From Streptomyces griseus subsp. griseus (GTDB taxonomy: Bacteria; Actinomycetota; Actinomycetes; Streptomycetales; Streptomycetaceae): 64,000 bases of DNA. The notes under the pieces are model-generated. The model did no database searches. It had not been told where the DNA came from and saw only the letters and a program-made list of their open reading frames with translations. Positions 14,843 through 31,430 of the stretch are shown in pieces (positions within the stretch are counted from its first letter, which is position 1; every line of letters starts with the position of its first letter). The position numbers were made by a program, and so were the translations under genes. The stretch is taken from contig NZ_CP032543.1 in NCBI RefSeq assembly GCF_003610995.1, positions 4,526,001 to 4,590,000 on the forward strand. Reading direction: 5' to 3'.

Positions 14843-17800
14843 TTGGCCGCCTCGCGCAACGCCTCGACCGCGAATACGAACAACGGTGCCAGCACCGCCC
14901 CGCTGCGCATCTCTTTTGCAAAGATCAAGGAGCCCCTCGAGGTTCCGAACCTCCTCGCGCTGCAGACCGAGAGCTTTGACTGGCTCCTCGGCAACGCCGC
15001 CTGGAAGGCTCGCGTCGAGGCTGCTCTGGACAGTGGACAAGACGTCCCCACCAAGTCCGGCCTGGAGGAGATCTTCGAGGAGATCTCACCGATCGAGGAC
15101 TTCTCCGGGTCGATGTCGCTTACGTTCCGCGACCACCGCTTCGAGCCCCCGAAGAACTCGATCGACGAGTGCAAGGAGCGCGACTTCACGTTCGCCGCGC
15201 CGCTCTTCGTCACGGCCGAGTTCACCAACAACGAGACCGGCGAGATCAAGTCCCAGACGGTCTTCATGGGCGACTTCCCGCTCATGACCAACAAGGGCAC
15301 CTTCGTCATCAACGGCACCGAGCGTGTCGTCGTGTCGCAGCTGGTCCGCTCGCCGGGTGTCTACTTCGACTCCTCCATCGACAAGACGTCCGACAAGGAC
15401 ATCTTCTCCGCCAAGATCATCCCGTCCCGGGGTGCCTGGCTGGAGATGGAGATCGACAAGCGCGACATGGTCGGTGTCCGCATCGACCGCAAGCGCAAGC
15501 AGTCCGTCACCGTCCTCCTCAAGGCGCTCGGCTGGAGCACCGAGCAGATCCTGGAGGAGTTCGGCGAGTACGAGTCGATGCGCGCCACCCTGGAGAAGGA
15601 CCACACCCAGGGCCAGGACGACGCGCTTCTCGACATCTACCGCAAGCTGCGCCCGGGCGAGCCGCCGACGCGCGAGGCCGCTCAGACGCTGCTCGAGAAC
15701 CTCTACTTCAACCCGAAGCGCTACGACCTCGCGAAGGTCGGCCGCTACAAGGTGAACAAGAAGCTCGGCGCCGATGAGCCGCTGGACGCCGGGGTGCTCA
15801 CCACCGACGACGTCATCGCGACCATCAAGTACCTGGTCAAGCTGCACGCCGGTGAGACCGAGACCACCGGTGAGTCCGGCCGGGAGATCGTCGTCGAGAC
15901 CGACGACATCGACCACTTCGGCAACCGCCGTCTGCGCAACGTCGGCGAGCTCATCCAGAACCAGGTCCGTACGGGCCTGGCGCGTATGGAGCGCGTCGTG
16001 CGTGAGCGCATGACGACCCAGGACGTCGAGGCGATCACGCCGCAGACCCTGATCAACATCCGGCCGGTCGTCGCCTCCATCAAGGAGTTCTTCGGCACCA
16101 GCCAGCTGTCGCAGTTCATGGACCAGAACAACCCGCTGTCGGGCCTCACCCACAAGCGCCGCCTGTCGGCTCTTGGCCCGGGTGGTCTCTCCCGTGAGCG
16201 GGCCGGCTTCGAGGTCCGTGACGTGCACCCGTCCCACTACGGGCGCATGTGCCCGATCGAGACCCCTGAAGGCCCGAACATCGGCCTGATCGGTTCGCTC
16301 GCCTCGTACGGCCGCGTCAACGCGTTCGGCTTCATCGAGACGCCGTACCGCAAGGTCGTCGACGGCCAGGTCACCGACGACGTCGACTACATCACGGCCG
16401 ACGAGGAGGACCGCTTCGTCATCGCCCAGGCGAACGCGATCCTCTCCGACGAGCTGCGCTTCACCGAGCCCCGCGTCCTGGTCCGCCGCCGTGGCGGAGA
16501 GGTCGACTACGTGCCTGGCACGGACGTCGACTACATGGACGTCTCGCCGCGCCAGATGGTGTCCGTCGCGACCGCGATGATCCCCTTCCTGGAGCACGAC
16601 GACGCCAACCGTGCCCTCATGGGCGCGAACATGATGCGTCAGGCGGTGCCGCTGATCAAGTCGGAGGCCCCGCTGGTCGGCACCGGTATGGAGTACCGCT
16701 GCGCCACCGACGCCGGTGACGTGCTGAAGGCCGAGAAGGACGGTGTGGTCCAGGAGGTCTCCGCGGACTACATCACCGTCACGAACGACGACGGCACGTA
16801 CACCACGTACCGCATCGCCAAGTTCATGCGCTCCAACCAGGGCACCTCGGTCAACCAGAAGGTCGTCGTCTCCGAGGGCGACCGGATCATCGCCGACCAG
16901 GTCCTCGCCGACGGCCCGGCCACCGAGAACGGTGAGATGGCCCTCGGCAAGAACCTCCTCGTGGCGTTCATGCCGTGGGAGGGTCACAACTACGAGGACG
17001 CGATCATCCTGTCGCAGCGCCTCGTGCAGGACGACGTCCTCTCCTCGATCCACATCGAGGAGCACGAGGTCGACGCCCGTGACACCAAGCTCGGCCCGGA
17101 GGAGATCACCCGGGACATCCCGAACGTCTCCGAAGAGGTCCTCGCCGACCTCGACGAGCGCGGCATCATCCGTATCGGTGCCGAGGTCGTCGCCGGCGAC
17201 ATCCTCGTCGGCAAGGTCACGCCCAAGGGTGAGACCGAGCTGACCCCCGAGGAGCGCCTGCTCCGCGCGATCTTCGGTGAGAAGGCGCGCGAGGTGCGCG
17301 ACACCTCGCTGAAGGTGCCGCACGGTGAGATCGGCAAGGTCATCGGCGTCCGCGTCTTCGACCGCGAAGAGGGCGACGAGCTGCCGCCGGGCGTGAACCA
17401 GCTGGTCCGCGTCTACGTCGCGCAGAAGCGCAAGATCACCGATGGTGACAAGCTCGCCGGCCGTCACGGCAACAAGGGCGTCATCTCGAAGATCCTGCCG
17501 ATCGAGGACATGCCGTTCCTGGAGGACGGCACCCCGGTCGACATCATCCTCAACCCGCTGGGTGTCCCGTCCCGAATGAACCCGGGACAGGTCCTGGAGA
17601 TCCACCTCGGCTGGCTCGCCAGCCGCGGCTGGGACGTCTCCGGCCTCGGTGACGAGTGGGCCAAGCGCCTGCAGTCCATCGGCGCCGACCAGGTCGCCCC
17701 CGGCACCAACGTCGCCACGCCCGTCTTCGACGGTGCGCGCGAGGACGAGATCTCCGGTCTCTTCGAGGCCACGATCCCCAACCGCGACGGTGACCGCCTG

Positions 17801-18328
17801 GTGCAGCCCTCCGGCAAGGCCAAGCTGTTCGACGGCCGCTCCGGCGAGCCGTTCCCGGACCCGGTCTCGGTCGGGTTCATGTACATCCTCAAGCTCCACC
17901 ACCTGGTCGACGACAAGCTGCACGCGCGTTCGACCGGTCCGTACTCCATGATCACCCAGCAGCCGCTGGGCGGTAAGGCTCAGTTCGGTGGACAGCGCTT
18001 CGGTGAGATGGAGGTGTGGGCGCTGGAGGCGTACGGCGCCGCGTACGCCCTCCAGGAGCTGCTGACGATCAAGTCCGACGACGTGACCGGCCGCGTGAAG
18101 GTCTACGAGGCCATCGTCAAGGGCGAGAACATCCCCGAGCCGGGCATCCCCGAGTCCTTCAAGGTGCTCATCAAGGAAATGCAGTCGCTCTGCCTCAACG
18201 TGGAGGTGCTCTCCTCGGACGGCATGTCCATCGAGATGCGCGACACGGACGAGGACGTCTTCCGCGCAGCGGAGGAGCTCGGTATCGACCTGTCCCGGCG
18301 AGAGCCGAGCAGCGTCGAAGAGGTCTGA
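14843..18328 (+). CDS. rpoB: DNA-directed RNA polymerase subunit beta
   Basis: The 1161-residue beta subunit starts at TTG 14843, seven bases after GGAAGGA, giving [20 protein letters not shown], the known Streptomyces start. The rifampicin region (about residues 422-448) reads [20 protein letters not shown], with the wild-type Asp, Ser, His and Ser positions, so no rifampicin-resistance change is visible. [20 protein letters not shown]-like text ([16 protein letters not shown]) and the C-terminal [20 protein letters not shown] are present. It is co-transcribed with rpoC over a 130-bp spacer that contains a hairpin. Confidence 0.98.
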   Translation: MAASRNASTANTNNGASTAPLRISFAKIKEPLEVPNLLALQTESFDWLLGNAAWKARVEAALDSGQDVPTKSGLEEIFEEISPIEDFSGSMSLTFRDHRFEPPKNSIDECKERDFTFAAPLFVTAEFTNNETGEIKSQTVFMGDFPLMTNKGTFVINGTERVVVSQLVRSPGVYFDSSIDKTSDKDIFSAKIIPSRGAWLEMEIDKRDMVGVRIDRKRKQSVTVLLKALGWSTEQILEEFGEYESMRATLEKDHTQGQDDALLDIYRKLRPGEPPTREAAQTLLENLYFNPKRYDLAKVGRYKVNKKLGADEPLDAGVLTTDDVIATIKYLVKLHAGETETTGESGREIVVETDDIDHFGNRRLRNVGELIQNQVRTGLARMERVVRERMTTQDVEAITPQTLINIRPVVASIKEFFGTSQLSQFMDQNNPLSGLTHKRRLSALGPGGLSRERAGFEVRDVHPSHYGRMCPIETPEGPNIGLIGSLASYGRVNAFGFIETPYRKVVDGQVTDDVDYITADEEDRFVIAQANAILSDELRFTEPRVLVRRRGGEVDYVPGTDVDYMDVSPRQMVSVATAMIPFLEHDDANRALMGANMMRQAVPLIKSEAPLVGTGMEYRCATDAGDVLKAEKDGVVQEVSADYITVTNDDGTYTTYRIAKFMRSNQGTSVNQKVVVSEGDRIIADQVLADGPATENGEMALGKNLLVAFMPWEGHNYEDAIILSQRLVQDDVLSSIHIEEHEVDARDTKLGPEEITRDIPNVSEEVLADLDERGIIRIGAEVVAGDILVGKVTPKGETELTPEERLLRAIFGEKAREVRDTSLKVPHGEIGKVIGVRVFDREEGDELPPGVNQLVRVYVAQKRKITDGDKLAGRHGNKGVISKILPIEDMPFLEDGTPVDIILNPLGVPSRMNPGQVLEIHLGWLASRGWDVSGLGDEWAKRLQSIGADQVAPGTNVATPVFDGAREDEISGLFEATIPNRDGDRLVQPSGKAKLFDGRSGEPFPDPVSVGFMYILKLHHLVDDKLHARSTGPYSMITQQPLGGKAQFGGQRFGEMEVWALEAYGAAYALQELLTIKSDDVTGRVKVYEAIVKGENIPEPGIPESFKVLIKEMQSLCLNVEVLSSDGMSIEMRDTDEDVFRAAEELGIDLSRREPSSVEEV

Positions 18329-18335
18329 CGGGTTC

Positions 18336-18364
18336 GCCGGCCGGATCCCTGTGATCCGGCCGGC
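18336..18364 (+). promoter_or_regulatory. Hairpin in the rpoB-rpoC spacer
   Basis: GCCGGCCGGATC (18336-18347) pairs perfectly with GATCCGGCCGGC (18353-18364) around a CCTGT loop. Without a T-tract, and inside an operon, it is more likely an RNA processing or stability element than a full terminator. Confidence 0.6.
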
Positions 18365-18458
18365 TCTCCCCGGACCCGTTCAGACCATTGCTGAAGTGCC
18401 CCGATTTCTCGCTTCCGAGCGAGGGGGCTCGAACCCCCGAAAGAGGGATTGACGACAA

Positions 18459-22358
<3,900 letters not shown>

Positions 22359-22379
22359 GCGAGTCGCTTGAATGCCTGA

Positions 22380-22414
22380 GGGCGGCCGTCCCGTACGCAG
22401 CGGGGTGGCCGCCC
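22380..22414 (+). terminator. Terminator after rpoC
   Basis: GGGCGGCCGTCCCG pairs with CGGGGTGGCCGCCC with two G-U pairs around the loop TACGCAG. It is GC-rich without a T-tract, which is usual in Streptomyces. Confidence 0.8.
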
Positions 22415-22582
22415 TTCGGCGTGATGTCGCCCTTGCGGGGGTCTGCGCGCCCGGTACGCGAACGTACGAGGGAGAGCGGGCCCCGGGGCACGGGCCCGCT
22501 GGTGCAGGGCCGGACAGGGGCGGTCACGGCCTCCGGCCGGAAGCGTGCGAGGCCCGGCGTGTCGGGGTGGACAGCATTTGTT

Positions 22583-22611
22583 TTGACCCAGGTCCGTGAG
22601 GTAGGTACGCT
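22583..22611 (+). promoter_or_regulatory. Promoter of the str operon (rpsL)
   Basis: TTGACC (22583-22588) and TACGCT (22606-22611) are separated by 17 bp, very close to the HrdB consensus. It is one of the best promoters in the window by sequence. Confidence 0.75.
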
Positions 22612-22730
22612 CAAGCCTTGTGCCTGGGGTGTGCCTGGGCTCCGGTGCGTGTCCTCAACCGCATCGCGAGCCCGTCGGTAGCCACCGCAATCTGCGCCCT
22701 TCTGCCCTTGGGGCGGGAGTCTGCAGTATT

Positions 22731-22755
22731 CGACACACCCGACCGCGTGGGTCGG
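22731..22755 (+). promoter_or_regulatory. Leader hairpin element upstream of rpsL, shared with rpsJ
   Basis: The 25-nt element contains the stem CCGACC-gcgtg-GGTCGG preceded by CGACACAC. The copy before rpsJ (31406-31430) differs at one base only. It ends 49 nt before the rpsL start codon, inside the leader. Function unknown; a ribosomal-protein or stringent-control target is possible. Confidence 0.65.
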
Positions 22756-22804
22756 TGATGTTCCAGGTTAGTTTCACGAACGGCACACAGAAACCGGAGA
22801 AGTA

Positions 22805-23176
22805 GTGCCTACGATCCAGCAGCTGGTCCGGAAGGGCCGGCAGGACAAGGTCGAGAAGAACAAGACGCCCGCGCTCGAGGGTTCGCCCCAGCGTCGCGGT
22901 GTCTGCACGCGTGTGTTCACGACCACCCCGAAGAAGCCGAACTCGGCGCTCCGTAAGGTCGCGCGTGTGCGTCTGACCTCCGGCATCGAGGTCACGGCCT
23001 ACATCCCGGGTGAGGGACACAACCTGCAGGAGCACTCCATCGTGCTCGTGCGTGGTGGCCGTGTGAAGGACCTGCCGGGTGTTCGTTACAAGATCATCCG
23101 CGGCTCCCTTGACACCCAGGGTGTCAAGAACCGCAAGCAGGCCCGCAGCCGCTACGGCGCCAAGAAGGAGAAGTAA
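22805..23176 (+). CDS. rpsL: 30S ribosomal protein S12
   Basis: The 123-residue protein starts [23 protein letters not shown]. It has the decoding-centre loop [12 protein letters not shown] with both lysines (Lys43 region) and [12 protein letters not shown] (Lys88 region), so it is wild type at the known streptomycin-resistance sites. S12 monitors codon-anticodon pairing. It is the first gene of the str operon and is separated from rpsG by two bases. Confidence 0.98.
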
Positions 23177-23178
23177 GA

Positions 23179-23649
23179 ATGCCTCGTAAGGGCCCCGCCC
23201 CGAAGCGCCCGGTCATCATCGACCCGGTCTACAGCTCTCCTCTTGTCACCTCGCTGATCAACAAGATCCTCCTCGACGGCAAGCGTTCCACCGCCGAGCG
23301 GATCGTGTACGGCGCCATGGAAGGCCTCCGCGAGAAGACCGGCAACGACCCGGTCATCACGCTGAAGCGCGCGCTTGAGAACGTCAAGCCCTCGCTCGAG
23401 GTCAAGTCCCGCCGTGTCGGTGGCGCCACCTACCAGGTGCCGATCGAGGTCAAGCCCGGTCGCGCCTCCACCCTCGCTCTGCGCTGGCTCGTCGGTTACT
23501 CCCGCGCCCGCCGCGAGAAGACCATGACCGAGCGCCTCATGAACGAACTGCTCGACGCCTCCAACGGCCTCGGCGCTTCGGTCAAGAAGCGCGAGGACAC
23601 CCACAAGATGGCCGAGTCCAACAAGGCCTTCGCGCACTACCGCTGGTAG
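23179..23649 (+). CDS. rpsG: 30S ribosomal protein S7
   Basis: The 156-residue protein reads [40 protein letters not shown] and later [12 protein letters not shown]7 nucleates assembly of the 30S head on 16S rRNA and in E. coli represses the str operon. Translation is probably coupled to rpsL because the start follows the rpsL stop after two bases. Confidence 0.98.
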
Positions 23650-23687
23650 TCGCTTACCCCATCGAGACCGAGAGAAGATTGAGCCTT

Positions 23688-25817
<2,130 letters not shown>

Positions 25818-25859
25818 CTCTCCCGAGCTCACGCTTTAGGCTTGTCACCGGAGCCGGGC

Positions 25860-25899
25860 GGGCATGCGGCACAGCGCGCAAGCACTGTGCCGCATGCCC
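25860..25899 (+). promoter_or_regulatory. Perfect hairpin in the fusA-tuf spacer
   Basis: GGGCATGCGGCACAG (25860-25874) and its exact complement (25885-25899) enclose CGCGCAAGCA, and GC-rich flanks can extend the stem. In S. ramocissimus tuf1 has been reported to be expressed both by read-through from the str operon and from a promoter in this spacer; the hairpin could set the balance. No T-tract. Confidence 0.7.
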
Positions 25900-25974
25900 C
25901 CGGCGCCGGCACCCCAGCAAAGATCACCTGGCGCCGATGAAGCAAGGCGTACAGAACCACTCAGGAGGACCCCA

Positions 25975-27168
<1,194 letters not shown>

Positions 27169-27210
27169 TTTCTGCTTGGTCCTTGGACCTGGTGGCTCAC
27201 TGAGCTGCAA

Positions 27211-27248
27211 GAAGGGCCCCGCCCCTCGCAAGAGGAGCGGGGCCCTTC
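27211..27248 (+). terminator. Terminator of the str operon
   Basis: GAAGGGCCCCGC (27211-27222) pairs with GCGGGGCCCTTC (27237-27248), with an inner CCTC/GAGG extension. Confidence 0.88.
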
Positions 27249-27366
27249 GCCATGTCCGAAAGCCTCAGGGGTACGGAGGTGGCCTTCGCGCTACGGGCGG
27301 GGCGCCAGGACACCGGTGGACGGCACGGCGGCCGTCAGGGCGAAGGCCCCGGCCCCTCTCATGGAT

Positions 27367-27410
27367 GTAGGGCCCCGGTACCTCAGGGCGGAGAGGTAAG
27401 GGGGCCCTAC
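27367..27410. repeat. Inverted repeat downstream of the secreted protease gene
   Basis: GTAGGGCCCC (27367-27376) and GGGGCCCTAC (27401-27410) pair, with TACCTC and GAGGTA forming an inner stem. It lies in the spacer between the convergent tuf and protease genes, and may be a second terminator for the protease transcript. Confidence 0.6.
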
Positions 27411-27420
27411 GTTTCAGAGG

Positions 27421-27449
27421 GACGGCGGGTCGGTCAGGTGCCCGCCGTC
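27421..27449 (-). terminator. Terminator of the trypsin-like protease gene
   Basis: GACGGCGGG (27421-27429) and CCCGCCGTC (27441-27449) form a 9-bp stem starting 19 bases past the protease stop codon on the reverse strand. Confidence 0.65.
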
Positions 27450-27467
27450 CCAGGGGGTGGCGGTCGG

Positions 27468-28193
27468 TCAGACGCCCGCGACGGACTGGATCCAGGAGCG
27501 GTACGCGGTGACGTTCGTGTACGCCGTCGTGGTCTGCCGGTCGCTGGTGGAGGCCACGCCGACCTGGATGCCGTTGGCCGTCATCGGGCCGCCGGAGTCA
27601 CCGCCGGCGGTGATGCCGTTGCCGCGGCGGGCGCAGATCGCCGAGCCGCCGTACGCGTCACCGCAGCCGCCGGTCACGGTCACGTTGGCGACCTTCAGGT
27701 AGCGGGACTGGCAGTTGGCCTCCGAGCCGCACTGCGAGGTGGCGCCCCAGCCCCAGACCTGGACGCTCTGGCCGACGCTCACCGAACCGGGGTTGCCCAG
27801 GCGGGAGTAGGTCGTCTGCACGGAGCGGTCCAGGCGGACCAGCGCCAGGTCCGAGCTGTGGGTGTAGGTCTGGGTGCCGTTGGCGACCACGCCGCCGCTG
27901 TGCTGGTCGAGGCTGCCGATGCGGAACGACAGGCCGCCGCCGGTGACGCAGTGCTTGGCGGTGAGGATCCAGGTCGGCGCGATGATCGTCGCCGAACAGG
28001 TCTCTCTGCCCTGGGAGAAGAGCCGCGCGGCCCAGGGGGCGTTGGACGCCTGGCCGCCGCCGATGATCTGCGTGGTCGGGGGCGGGGCGTCCTGGAGCGG
28101 GGGCTGCGGGGCGGCGGTGGCGGCGGGGCTGAGAAGAGCGAGGACGGTGGCCGCGGCGGCGAGGGCAGCGGGAACTAGCCTTGCTATTCGCAT
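27468..28193 (-). CDS. Secreted trypsin-like serine protease (S1 family)
   Basis: The 241-residue preproprotein has a signal peptide (MRIARLVPAALAAAATVLAL, cleavage near ATAA) and a short propeptide before IIGGGQASNAPWAARLF. The triad is His in WILTAKHCV, Asp in THSSDLALVRL, and Ser in AGGDSGGP. Six or more cysteines suggest disulfides. The specificity pocket residue is not certain from reading alone. It should act outside the cell. ATG 28193 is the start, with a perfect 9-bp palindrome about 100 bp upstream that may be an operator. Confidence 0.93.
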   Translation of the reverse strand: MRIARLVPAALAAAATVLALLSPAATAAPQPPLQDAPPPTTQIIGGGQASNAPWAARLFSQGRETCSATIIAPTWILTAKHCVTGGGLSFRIGSLDQHSGGVVANGTQTYTHSSDLALVRLDRSVQTTYSRLGNPGSVSVGQSVQVWGWGATSQCGSEANCQSRYLKVANVTVTGGCGDAYGGSAICARRGNGITAGGDSGGPMTANGIQVGVASTSDRQTTTAYTNVTAYRSWIQSVAGV

Positions 28194-28288
28194 GGTTCCT
28201 CATTTCGGGGAGCACGCTGAGGGGCGTGTTTGTGGGGGTTGACGGCCCCAGAGTGCCGAAGAACCCATCCGCGGGGTACTAACGCTTT

Positions 28289-28309
28289 CCCATAACGCCG
28301 CGTTATGGG
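28289..28309. promoter_or_regulatory. Palindrome upstream of the trypsin-like protease
   Basis: CCCATAACG-ccg-CGTTATGGG is a perfect 9-bp inverted repeat. It is unusually AT-rich for this genome and lies 96-116 bp from the protease start codon, an expected operator position. The binding protein is unknown. Confidence 0.55.
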
Positions 28310-28385
28310 GTGGCGAACCTTAGGTAGCGCCACGGAGGCGTCGAACACCCCTGGGTGGTGCCACCGGATGCCGGCTCCGATGCCC

Positions 28386-30458
28386 CTACGCGGCGCCCAC
28401 GGGACGCCAGATCCACGGCGCCGCGTCCGGCCCGAACCCCACGACGGTGGGCGCCCCGTCCGCCCCGAGGTGGAGCGCGGCCCCGTCCAGGGCGACGGTC
28501 CCCCGTGAGCGTACGGCGGTGGAGCCGGCGGTACGGAGGTGGAGCGCGCCCTCGGCGGTGCGGCCGAGCAGGACCGGGCCCCGGGGAGCGGGTGCGGCGG
28601 CCACCGGGCCGTAGCCGTCGAAGTGCGGGGCGGGGGAGCCCGAGCCGGTCACGGTGGTGAGCGCGGCGCGGGCGGCGGCCCGGTAGTAGAGGTCCACCGA
28701 TCCGTCCGGCGCGGGCACGGCGGCCGGTGCGTGGGAGGGGACCGGTCCATCGGCGAGCTGGGGACGGGCGGTGACCTCACCACCCGGGGCGTCCTGCGTC
28801 CAGTGGTGCACGGCGTGGTGCCCGGCGGCGTACACATGCACCCGCCCCGCCGCGTCCGCGACCGCCGTCAGCCCGTCCTGCACCTCACCGCCGCCCAGGT
28901 CACGCCAGCCGCCCCAGCGCCCGGTGCCCGCGTCGCGCACCCGGGTGCTCAGCCCCTTCTCCGCGTTCCGTACGAAGAGGTGGACGCGGCCGTCCGGCGC
29001 GGTCACGGCGACCGGCACGCCGATGCGGCGCCCGTGGTCGCGGCCGGTGGCGGGGTTGCCGAGCCCCCGCCAGGCGCGGAACGGGCCGCCCGGCGAGCGC
29101 TGCTCCAGCACCACGATCTCGCGCTCGTTCTCCGAGCCGTGCCCGCCGAGCGCAGCGAACCGCAGCCCGAACAGCATGTGCCGCCCGTCCGCCGTCACCG
29201 CCGAGCCCAGCACCGGCGCGAGCGGGCCGCCGCCGAGGTCGTCGGGCGCGTCCCAGACCCCGCTGCCGGGTGCGTTCTCGCGCCACCGCACGGCGCGCAG
29301 CCCCAGCACCCCGTACGCGGTGAGCCGGCCGTCCGACCCGGAGGCGAGGGCCGGGCGGGGGCCCGGATAGCGGTGGTGGGTGGAGCGGACCCAGCCCTTG
29401 GGGTTGGTCAGGGGCCGGTCGCCGCCCACGTTGTAGTCGCCGCAGCCGGACGGGTTGCCGCACTCCCAGCCGGGGGAGCCGCCGTACGGGACGAGGTGGG
29501 CGGCCTTCCGCTCCAGCACCTTCGGCGGCAGGTTCTTGGGCCAGTGCCGGTTGTAGTAGCCCCGGAAGGAGGAGACCGTGAACCCGGGCACGGGCTCCCC
29601 GGCCGCCGTCGCCCGCGCCACCCAGCGGATCAGCGCCGCCCAGGCGAAGCAGCCGGTCGCGGTGTGGTCGGCGTGGTCGGAGTACCCGCGCTGCTCGCTG
29701 TCCCGGCGCCGCTGCGCCTCGGAGCTGAACTGGAGGTCCGGGTCGGGGTCCAGGGTGTGCACGAGGGTGGGCCGGTACCGCTCCAGCAGCCCGGTGAGGA
29801 CATCGACGAGACCGTCGTACGTATACGAACCGGCCCTGCCCAGCGGGGAGTTGTCGGCCACGACGGTACGCAGCACCAGCCGCCGGTCCTGCCAGAGGCT
29901 CGGGAGCCCGAGACGCCCCCGGCCGGTGTGCATCGCGGTGTTGAGGAAGACCAACTCGACCCGGCGCGCCCCATGGACCAGGACGTTCAGCTCGGCCCGG
30001 TGGCCGCCGTGCAGGGGGAGCACCGACTTCTCCCAGGGCGTGAAGCGGTCGAGGCCGAGGAGCTCGGCGTACGCCTGGCGCAGGCCCTGGTGGCGGGAGG
30101 AGGAGTACGCGGCCCGGTCCGGGGCCGGGCGGGGTGCGCCCGGGATCCTGTTGACGCCGTCCGCCTCGCCCGCGGTCAGATAGACGCAGACCAGCGGGGT
30201 CCCGGCGTCCAGGCACTGCCGGGTGTCCGGGTTCATGAAGTACAGGTCGTCGTCCGGGTGGGCCAGCAGCTGCATGATCCGCGCGCGCCGGGTGGACGCT
30301 ATGGCCAGCCCCGGCGCCGGGTCCGGCACCGGCCCCCGGCGCCTCGGTGCCGGTACGGCACATCCGGCGAGCGCGGCGGTCGCGGTGGCCGTGAGGAGGA
30401 GCGTGCGCCGGGGCAGCCGTATCCGGGACAGGACAGATCGATCCACCACGCCACGCAC
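28386..30458 (-). CDS. PIG-L family deacetylase lipoprotein with C-terminal propeller-like domain
   Basis: The 690-residue protein has an N-terminal signal with a lipobox (ATAALAGC, Cys near residue 33). The PIG-L/LmbE domain covers about residues 55-320, with the metal motif AHPDDD and the second motif YSDHADHTATG. Such enzymes remove acetyl groups from N-acetylglucosamine-type substrates. The remaining half has repeated segments such as GRVHLFVRNAEKGLSTR, GRVHVYAAGHHAVHHW and GSVDLYYRAAARAAL, as in the PLL-type beta-propeller lectin domains. It is probably a surface enzyme acting on glycans. The GTG start at 30458 is uncertain; GTGs at 30449 and 30446 are alternatives. Confidence 0.85.
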   Translation of the reverse strand: MRGVVDRSVLSRIRLPRRTLLLTATATAALAGCAVPAPRRRGPVPDPAPGLAIASTRRARIMQLLAHPDDDLYFMNPDTRQCLDAGTPLVCVYLTAGEADGVNRIPGAPRPAPDRAAYSSSRHQGLRQAYAELLGLDRFTPWEKSVLPLHGGHRAELNVLVHGARRVELVFLNTAMHTGRGRLGLPSLWQDRRLVLRTVVADNSPLGRAGSYTYDGLVDVLTGLLERYRPTLVHTLDPDPDLQFSSEAQRRRDSEQRGYSDHADHTATGCFAWAALIRWVARATAAGEPVPGFTVSSFRGYYNRHWPKNLPPKVLERKAAHLVPYGGSPGWECGNPSGCGDYNVGGDRPLTNPKGWVRSTHHRYPGPRPALASGSDGRLTAYGVLGLRAVRWRENAPGSGVWDAPDDLGGGPLAPVLGSAVTADGRHMLFGLRFAALGGHGSENEREIVVLEQRSPGGPFRAWRGLGNPATGRDHGRRIGVPVAVTAPDGRVHLFVRNAEKGLSTRVRDAGTGRWGGWRDLGGGEVQDGLTAVADAAGRVHVYAAGHHAVHHWTQDAPGGEVTARPQLADGPVPSHAPAAVPAPDGSVDLYYRAAARAALTTVTGSGSPAPHFDGYGPVAAAPAPRGPVLLGRTAEGALHLRTAGSTAVRSRGTVALDGAALHLGADGAPTVVGFGPDAAPWIWRPVGAA

Positions 30459-30597
30459 TCCGTCCGCTCCCGCTTCCCCCGCAGCGGGCGAACGGTCGCC
30501 CTGTCCTGCGTACTCCCGGCTCTTCGCTCAGGTCAGCGGCTGGTCAAGCCGTACCCGCGAGGGGATAGACGGGGAGCGCGGCGCGGAGGTTGCCCGG

Positions 30598-31056
30598 TCA
30601 GGGGGTGGGCTCGCGCACCAGGAACACGTCGACCCGGTCCTCCCGCTCCAGCGCGAACCCGTGCCGCTCGTACAGCCGCCGCGCGGCGCTCCCCCGGAGC
30701 ACGTTCAGCCGTACGGGCATCCGCTCGGCGTCTGCACGGTCCAGGAGTCCGCGCAGCACGGCCGAACCGACGCCGCGGCCCTGGAGTCCGGGGGAGAGAA
30801 GGAAGTTCTCCAGCCACCAGCAGTCCCCGGCCGGCCGCAGCGTGACGCACCCCGCGAAGCCGTCGGGGGTCTCCAGGACCGAGGTGTGCGCGGGCAGGTA
30901 CGCGTCCCGCAGCCGCTGCCGTACCCGGTGTTCGTCGTACCGCCCCAGCCGCTCCAGGTCGGGGCGCATGACGACCGCCCGCAGCTCGGCGACGGCCTCG
31001 ACGTCCTCGGGGAGGGCGGGGCGCAGGGTCCAGTGCGGCAGGGTGTTGGTCGGCAT
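30598..31056 (-). CDS. GNAT-family N-acetyltransferase
   Basis: The 152-residue protein has the acetyl-CoA binding motif A in WWLENFLLSPGLQGRGVGSA, then VRLNVLRGSAARRLYERHGF, which is the motif B helix and the end of the fold. The substrate cannot be told from sequence. It starts at ATG 31056 (MPTNTLPHWTLRPALPEDVE) and is divergent from the S10 operon. Confidence 0.92.
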   Translation of the reverse strand: MPTNTLPHWTLRPALPEDVEAVAELRAVVMRPDLERLGRYDEHRVRQRLRDAYLPAHTSVLETPDGFAGCVTLRPAGDCWWLENFLLSPGLQGRGVGSAVLRGLLDRADAERMPVRLNVLRGSAARRLYERHGFALEREDRVDVFLVREPTP

Positions 31057-31103
31057 GGCCGGATTCTGTCAGGGGCCCGGTACCGCCGGATGCGCGCCTG
31101 CGT

Positions 31104-31131
31104 TTGAGCACTCGCTCGCGCGGGGTAGGAT
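31104..31131 (+). promoter_or_regulatory. Candidate promoter of the S10 operon
   Basis: TTGAGC (31104-31109) and TAGGAT (31126-31131) are separated by 16 bp. Transcription from here would give a leader of about 355 nt before rpsJ. Confidence 0.6.
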
Positions 31132-31405
31132 TCCCGACTCGATTGGCCAGGCCCGCGCCCCGTATGGCACACTGACCAGGTTGCTCGGTTGAGTGTCAAT
31201 GCTGCGCGCCTCCCGCCGGGAGGACCGGAAGCGAGTCCCACAGTACTCGTCGGCCCTGTACGGGCCGGACGTACGGGAATCTTCCGGGAAGCAACGCAGG
31301 GCGCCGGCCAGGCACCCGGTGGGTGTTCCGCCCCCGGTTCCGCGGTCTCAGGGCCCGCACCCCCTTGGTTGGGATCTCTTTCGGGAGATTTTCGTAGAGG
31401 GGATG

Positions 31406-31430
31406 CGACACGCCCGACCGCGTGGGTCGG
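31406..31430 (+). promoter_or_regulatory. Leader hairpin element upstream of rpsJ, shared with rpsL
   Basis: It carries CGACACGC followed by the stem CCGACC-gcgtg-GGTCGG and matches 24 of 25 bases in the rpsL leader (22731-22755). It ends 62 nt before rpsJ. See the findings for how to test a common regulator. Confidence 0.65.

Larger units (their letters stand above)
22359..22804 (+). other. rpoC-rpsL intergenic region, 446 nt without a gene
   Basis: It holds the rpoC terminator (22380-22414), about 165 nt with nothing recognised, the rpsL promoter (22583-22611), and a leader of about 190 nt. The leader includes the hairpin element at 22731-22755, which is nearly identical to one upstream of rpsJ. 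Confidence 0.8.

Noticed and set aside
15086..17923. A 945-codon open frame on the reverse strand opposite rpoB
   Set aside because: It is an antisense shadow caused by GC-biased third positions of rpoB; the protein is low-complexity and matches no family.
27468..31056. A mobile element or recent insertion between the str and S10 operons
   Set aside because: No transposase, integrase, terminal repeats or composition shift were seen; the genes have normal Streptomyces codon use.
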